Shown here: piece after piece, positions 6,274 to 8,965 of the stretch
Position numbering within the stretch: position 1 is the first letter of the stretch
How the letters are laid out: the number at the start of each line of letters is the position of its first letter
Source of the DNA: a bacterium UBA7470
GTDB taxonomy: Bacteria; Pseudomonadota; Gammaproteobacteria; Burkholderiales; Burkholderiaceae_C
Assembly (NCBI GenBank): GCA_002479815.1
Contig: DLPA01000227.1
Span: forward strand, 1-8,965
Reading direction: 5' to 3'
DNA length: 8,965 nt
Made by a program: the position numbers and the translations under genes
The notes under the pieces: generated by a model
Told to the model about the DNA's origin: nothing
Database searches by the model: none
What the model saw: only the letters and a program-made list of their open reading frames with translations

Positions 6274-6645
6274 ATGAACACGCCCGCACCAGTTTCAGGC
6301 GGATCGGTCCGCCCCAGTGTTTTACAGTTGGGTATTAAAGAAAAAGCGGCACTTTATGCGGCCTACATTCCTATCTTCAAAGATGGAGGTTTATTTGTAC
6401 CCACCACTAAAGATTACAGATTGGGGGATGATTTGTATGTGTTGGTCAGTTTGCCCGACGATCCTCAGAAATATCCCGTAGCAGGTAAAGTCGCATGGGT
6501 GACACCTGCTCGAGCAGCAGGCAACCGCACGCAAGGTGTGGGTGTCGTGTTCCCCAGTGACGAGAAAACGCAGCATCTGAAAATGCGAATTGAACAAATG
6601 TTGGGGGCGTATTTATCCTCAGACCGGCCGACACAAACCATTTAG
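6274..6645 (+). CDS. pilZ: PilZ-domain type IV pilus assembly protein
   Basis: A 123-residue, single PilZ-domain protein matching the founding PilZ of Pseudomonas, which is needed for type IV pilus biogenesis and sits in the same place after holB. The strand pattern is visible in GIKEKAALYAAYIPIFKDGG (20-39), LFVPT, LYVLVSLPDD, YPVAGKVAWVTP and TQGVGVVF (86-93). The canonical c-di-GMP-binding RxxxR and (D/N)xSxxG motifs are absent; FKDGGLF stands where the second would be. As for Pseudomonas PilZ, direct c-di-GMP binding is therefore unlikely. It is cytoplasmic and, from family knowledge, probably acts with FimX/PilB-type partners, none of which is in this window. Its codons look more AT-rich than those of holB or tmk. 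No strong Shine-Dalgarno precedes the ATG. Confidence 0.93.
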   Translation: MNTPAPVSGGSVRPSVLQLGIKEKAALYAAYIPIFKDGGLFVPTTKDYRLGDDLYVLVSLPDDPQKYPVAGKVAWVTPARAAGNRTQGVGVVFPSDEKTQHLKMRIEQMLGAYLSSDRPTQTI

Positions 6646-6695
6646 TCTGTACATTGGTCTCGTGATCTGATGGTGTTTATTGTTTTTTGAATTGA

Positions 6696-7553
6696 ATGTT
6701 TACCGATTCCCACTGCCACCTCAATTTCCCTGACTTTCAAGGTCAGATTCAATCGTTGCTGCAAAGCATGTCAGAGGCGAAGGTGCATCGCGCCTTGTGC
6801 ATCAGCACCACGCTGGAGGAGTTTCCTGACGTTCACGCGCTTGCACTGGCACACGCTCCCTTATGGGCGACGGTGGGTGTACACCCCGACTATGAAGGCG
6901 TGCAAGAGCCTCGCCTAGAAGATTTGCTGCAAAGTGCGGCCTTGCCCAAAGTGGTGGGCATCGGTGAAACGGGTCTGGATTACTACCGTTTGAATGGACG
7001 CTCGGTGGCTGAGATGGAGTGGCAGCGGCAGCGTTATCGCGTGCATATTCAGGCGGCACGTCAGACCCGTTTGCCTTTGGTGATTCATACGCGCAGCGCC
7101 TCAGATCACACCTTGGCGATTTTGCGTGAAAGCGGTGGCTTTGGCGCTGGGGCTGAGCATACGGACTGGCCAGTTGCCACTGGGGTGTTTCACTGCTTCA
7201 CTGAAAGCATGAGTGTGGCGCGCGCGGCTTTGGACTTGGGGTTTTACATCTCGTTTTCAGGCATTTTGACGTTTAAAAATGCCGCAGAGCTGCGCGAGGT
7301 CGCCGCCTATGTACCCTTAGACCGCATTTTGATCGAAACCGATAGTCCCTATCTTGCACCCGTACCCTATCGCGGCAAAACCAACACGCCTGCGTACGTG
7401 CCTTACGTCGCTGCTCAGATTGCCCAGATCAAAGGCATTTCTGTCGATGCAGTGGCTCAAGCCACAGACGGCAATGTGGATCGACTGTTTCCCAACGCAA
7501 TCTCCCGTCAACCTCATCAAACCTATGCTCATCATTCGGAGGTGCTGGTATGA
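6696..7553 (+). CDS. ycfH: TatD/YcfH-family metal-dependent hydrolase
   Basis: TIM-barrel metallohydrolase of the TatD family, whose members act as Mg-dependent 3'-5' exonucleases or DNases and in some cases D-aminoacyl-tRNA deacylases. The expected metal ligands are present: HxH at His6 and His8 (DSHCHLN), Glu91 in GIGETGLDYY, His131 in VIHTR, His166 in VFHCF and Asp216 in ETDSPYLAP. At 285 residues it is slightly longer than E. coli YcfH. It has a small insertion around 146-160 and a short His/Gln-containing tail. Position after holB matches E. coli ycfH, so this is the YcfH branch rather than TatD proper; neither is required for Tat export. The start gives the typical MFTDSHCH N-terminus. 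The stop overlaps the ankyrin start as ATGA. Confidence 0.94.
   Translation: MFTDSHCHLNFPDFQGQIQSLLQSMSEAKVHRALCISTTLEEFPDVHALALAHAPLWATVGVHPDYEGVQEPRLEDLLQSAALPKVVGIGETGLDYYRLNGRSVAEMEWQRQRYRVHIQAARQTRLPLVIHTRSASDHTLAILRESGGFGAGAEHTDWPVATGVFHCFTESMSVARAALDLGFYISFSGILTFKNAAELREVAAYVPLDRILIETDSPYLAPVPYRGKTNTPAYVPYVAAQIAQIKGISVDAVAQATDGNVDRLFPNAISRQPHQTYAHHSEVLV
7538..7543 (+). promoter_or_regulatory. Strong ribosome binding site for the ankyrin gene
   Basis: GGAGGT inside the last codons of the TatD-family gene lies 6 bases before ATG 7550. It is the best Shine-Dalgarno in the window and fixes this start in preference to any downstream Met. It also suggests the ankyrin protein can be translated well even without coupling to the upstream gene. 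Confidence 0.7.
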
Positions 7554-8254
7554 ATGACGGTCAGCGCATCACAATCACCACTCGTCGCCGTGCCGTGCTG
7601 TATGGCTGTGCTGTCCTTGGGGGGATGGGCGCGGCAGGTCTTGTTTGGGCAGGATCATTCGAGGATTTTTTCACGGCCATCAAGCGAGATGATCCCAGTC
7701 GGATGCAGGAACTCTACGAACGAGGCTTTGATGTCAATACCCTCAACGGCAAGGGACAGCACGCGCTGCATTTGGCATTCATGGAGCCAGCGTTGAAGGT
7801 CGCTGAGTTCTTAATCAAGCACCCTGCGGTGGATGTGGATGTTCGCAATCCCCAAGGAGAAACGCCGCTGATGTTGGCACTTTTAAAAGGGCACTTTGAA
7901 TGGGCCAAACAACTGGCCGCGCGTGAAGCGGACATCAACAAACCCGACTGGGCACCTTTGCATTACGCGGCTGCACACGTGGGCTCTCAGGCGGTGGAAC
8001 AAGTCAAGTGGTTGCTGCAAGAACATGCTTACATAGACGCCGAATCGCCCAACGGCACCACACCGTTGATGATGGCGGCTCAGTATGGCAGCGATCAGGT
8101 CGTCAAGTTGCTGTTGGAGGAGGGAGCTGATCCCTCACTCAAAAACGCAGTCGGCCTGAGAGCCTTAGACTTCGCCCTTAAAGGCCGCCGTCCAACAGCA
8201 CAAGACTTATTGGCTGAGGCATTGAGGGGCAAAAGACCCGCAGGGCAGTGGTAA
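7550..8254 (+). CDS. Ankyrin-repeat protein with a Tat-like leader
   Basis: A 234-residue protein of about five ankyrin repeats, probably a protein-binding scaffold outside the cytoplasm; the partner is unknown. The leader reads ITITTRRRAVLYG followed by a hydrophobic run to about residue 34 and VWAGS. Three arginines before a hydrophobic stretch resemble a twin-arginine (Tat) signal, with possible cleavage near 34-36, but the usual Phe and Leu are Ala and Val. The mature part begins FEDFFTAIKRDD. Repeats run at about 36-66, 68-100, 101-133, 134-167 and 168-200, with clear cores GETPLMLALLKGH (103-115), APLHYAAAH (135-143) and GTTPLMMAAQYG (169-180). It overlaps the TatD-family gene by ATGA and has a strong ribosome site. 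It is the last gene before a strong terminator. Sec export or an N-terminal anchor are alternatives. Confidence 0.9.
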   Translation: MNDGQRITITTRRRAVLYGCAVLGGMGAAGLVWAGSFEDFFTAIKRDDPSRMQELYERGFDVNTLNGKGQHALHLAFMEPALKVAEFLIKHPAVDVDVRNPQGETPLMLALLKGHFEWAKQLAAREADINKPDWAPLHYAAAHVGSQAVEQVKWLLQEHAYIDAESPNGTTPLMMAAQYGSDQVVKLLLEEGADPSLKNAVGLRALDFALKGRRPTAQDLLAEALRGKRPAGQW

Positions 8255-8286
8255 GCCGCACGTTCACGGTATCAGCATCACCAATG

Positions 8287-8328
8287 AAAACGCCTAGCCT
8301 TTGGTTCAAAGGCTAGGCGTTTTGTTTT
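8287..8328 (+). terminator. Strong intrinsic terminator after the ankyrin gene
   Basis: AAAACGCCTAGCCTTT (8287-8302) and AAAGGCTAGGCGTTTT (8308-8323) form a perfect 16-bp inverted repeat around the loop GGTTC, followed by GTTTTT. It ends the rightward cluster 33 bases after the ankyrin stop. The A-run at the left foot gives a shorter U-run on the minus strand, so it may also stop leftward clpA transcripts. Confidence 0.92.
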
Positions 8329-8341
8329 TCAGTGACTGTTT

Positions 8342-8376
8342 GCCTCTTTGAGTGCATACACCATGTTCAAAGAGGC
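8342..8376 (-). terminator. Hairpin just downstream of clpA
   Basis: GCCTCTTTGA (8342-8351) and TCAAAGAGGC (8367-8376) are a perfect 10-bp inverted repeat around a 15-nt loop that can itself pair CAT (8355-8357) with ATG (8363-8365). It starts 10 bases after the clpA stop on the minus strand. No U-run follows on either strand, so it is not a classical terminator. It could protect the clpA 3' end while the nearby 16-bp hairpin does the terminating. Confidence 0.5.
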
Positions 8377-8386
8377 TTCTCGTCCG

Positions 8387-8965
8387 TTACTCGGTGGCTG
8401 CGGCTTCCTCGGGTTTGGTTCTGTCCGACTTTTTGGGCAGGGGAGTGATGTCCAGTTTGACATCGCTCGTTTCTTGACCTTTGTCGTTGGTTTTTATTTC
8501 AATGTCTACCGTCAGGCGACCGCCATCCGTCAGACGGCCGAACAACAACTCATCAGCCAGCGCACGGCGTATGGTGTCCTGGATGAGGCGCTGCATGGGG
8601 CGTGCGCCCATTAAAGGATCGAAGCCCTTTTTCGCCAAGTGCTTGCGCAAGTTGTCGGTGAAGGTGACTTCGACTTTTTTCTCGGCCAACTGGGTTTCCA
8701 ATTGCAGCAAGAATTTGTCCACCACGCGCAAAATGATTTGCTCATCCAGTGCTTTAAAGCTGACCATTGCATCCAGCCGATTGCGGAACTCGGGCGTGAA
8801 CAGGCGTTTAATATCTGCCATTTCATCGCCAGACTCGCGCGGATTGGTGAAGCCGATGGTGGCCTTGTTCATGGTTTCTGCGCCCGCATTGGTCGTCATG
8901 ATGAGGATGACATTGCGGAAGTCGGCCTTGCGCCCGTTGTTGTCGGTCAGCGTGCCGTGGTCCAT
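8387..8965 (-). CDS. clpA: ATP-dependent Clp protease ATPase subunit ClpA, C-terminal part (partial)
   Basis: The last 192 residues of ClpA, the AAA+ unfoldase that feeds substrates to ClpP. The gene is cut at the right edge and reads in from outside: the ATG at 8965 matches an internal Met of ClpA (MDHGTLTDNN), not the start. Visible D2-module features, numbered in the fragment, are sensor 1 TTNAG (24-28), the ClpP-docking loop tripeptide IGF (37-39), the arginine-finger region FTPEFRNRLD (56-65) and sensor 2 GARPM (120-124). The tail after LTVDI is longer and more charged than in E. coli ClpA, ending SDRTKPEEAAATE. The adaptor gene clpS usually lies upstream and would be outside the window. 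It converges on the ankyrin gene. Confidence 0.95.
   Translation of the reverse strand: MDHGTLTDNNGRKADFRNVILIMTTNAGAETMNKATIGFTNPRESGDEMADIKRLFTPEFRNRLDAMVSFKALDEQIILRVVDKFLLQLETQLAEKKVEVTFTDNLRKHLAKKGFDPLMGARPMQRLIQDTIRRALADELLFGRLTDGGRLTVDIEIKTNDKGQETSDVKLDITPLPKKSDRTKPEEAAATE

Noticed and set aside
7600..7612. LYGC as a lipobox in the ankyrin protein
   Set aside because: Only three residues separate the arginines from LYGC, too short for a lipoprotein hydrophobic region, and Tyr is unusual at that position.
6696..8254. TatD name plus Tat-like leader read as a Tat export locus
   Set aside because: TatD-family hydrolases are not needed for Tat export and tatABC are absent; the name match is coincidental.
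8348..8614. 88-codon + strand frame opposite clpA
   Set aside because: It lies over the clpA C-terminus and begins inside the hairpin loop; no domain is visible.
1..8965. CRISPR arrays, tRNA or rRNA genes, insertion sequences, phage genes, toxin-antitoxin pairs
   Set aside because: Read through on both strands without finding regularly spaced repeats, cloverleaf-type sequence, transposase or integrase motifs, or small paired genes.

Overview
This window looks like ordinary chromosome from a Burkholderiales betaproteobacterium, most likely Comamonadaceae. The assignment rests on gene order (ygfZ / mltG-tmk-holB-pilZ-tatD-ankyrin / clpA), a GC content near 60% by eye with heavy use of TTG leucine codons, and short AT-rich intergenic palindromes of a type I remember from that family. 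The genus cannot be fixed from the sequence alone.

Layout. Positions 1-110 are an AT-rich edge holding a degenerate palindromic repeat and possibly the last codons of an unseen + strand gene. A leftward (-) cluster follows, in transcription order: ygfZ (3223-2225), an NRDE/TANGO2-family gene (2225-1326) and an MGDG-synthase/UgtP-like glycosyltransferase (1271-111). A divergent intergenic region of 99 bp separates ygfZ from the rightward (+) cluster: mltG (3323-4327), tmk (4400-5143), holB (5140-6207), pilZ (6274-6645), a TatD/YcfH-type hydrolase (6696-7553) and a periplasmic-looking ankyrin protein (7550-8254). The ankyrin gene converges on the 3' part of clpA (8965-8387, minus strand, cut by the window edge). 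Two hairpins lie between them, one of which is a strong intrinsic terminator.

How the genes work together. mltG-tmk-holB-(pilZ)-tatD is a widely conserved proteobacterial cluster combining cell-wall trimming (MltG), dTMP phosphorylation (Tmk) and the DNA polymerase III clamp loader (HolB). A non-c-di-GMP-type PilZ for type IV pilus assembly and a metal-dependent nuclease-type hydrolase follow. tmk/holB and tatD/ankyrin overlap by ATGA, and ygfZ/NRDE overlap by TGATG, so translational coupling is likely at all three. ygfZ (Fe-S protein maintenance) beside an NRDE/TANGO2 gene and a glycolipid-type glycosyltransferase is the least explained combination here.

I found no CRISPR array, tRNA, rRNA, insertion sequence, phage gene or obvious defence system. 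I do not think the window holds a dramatic new system. The most useful second looks are the repeat pair, the NRDE start codon and operon, the lipobox-like motif in MltG, the Tat-like leader on the ankyrin protein, and the double hairpin after clpA.
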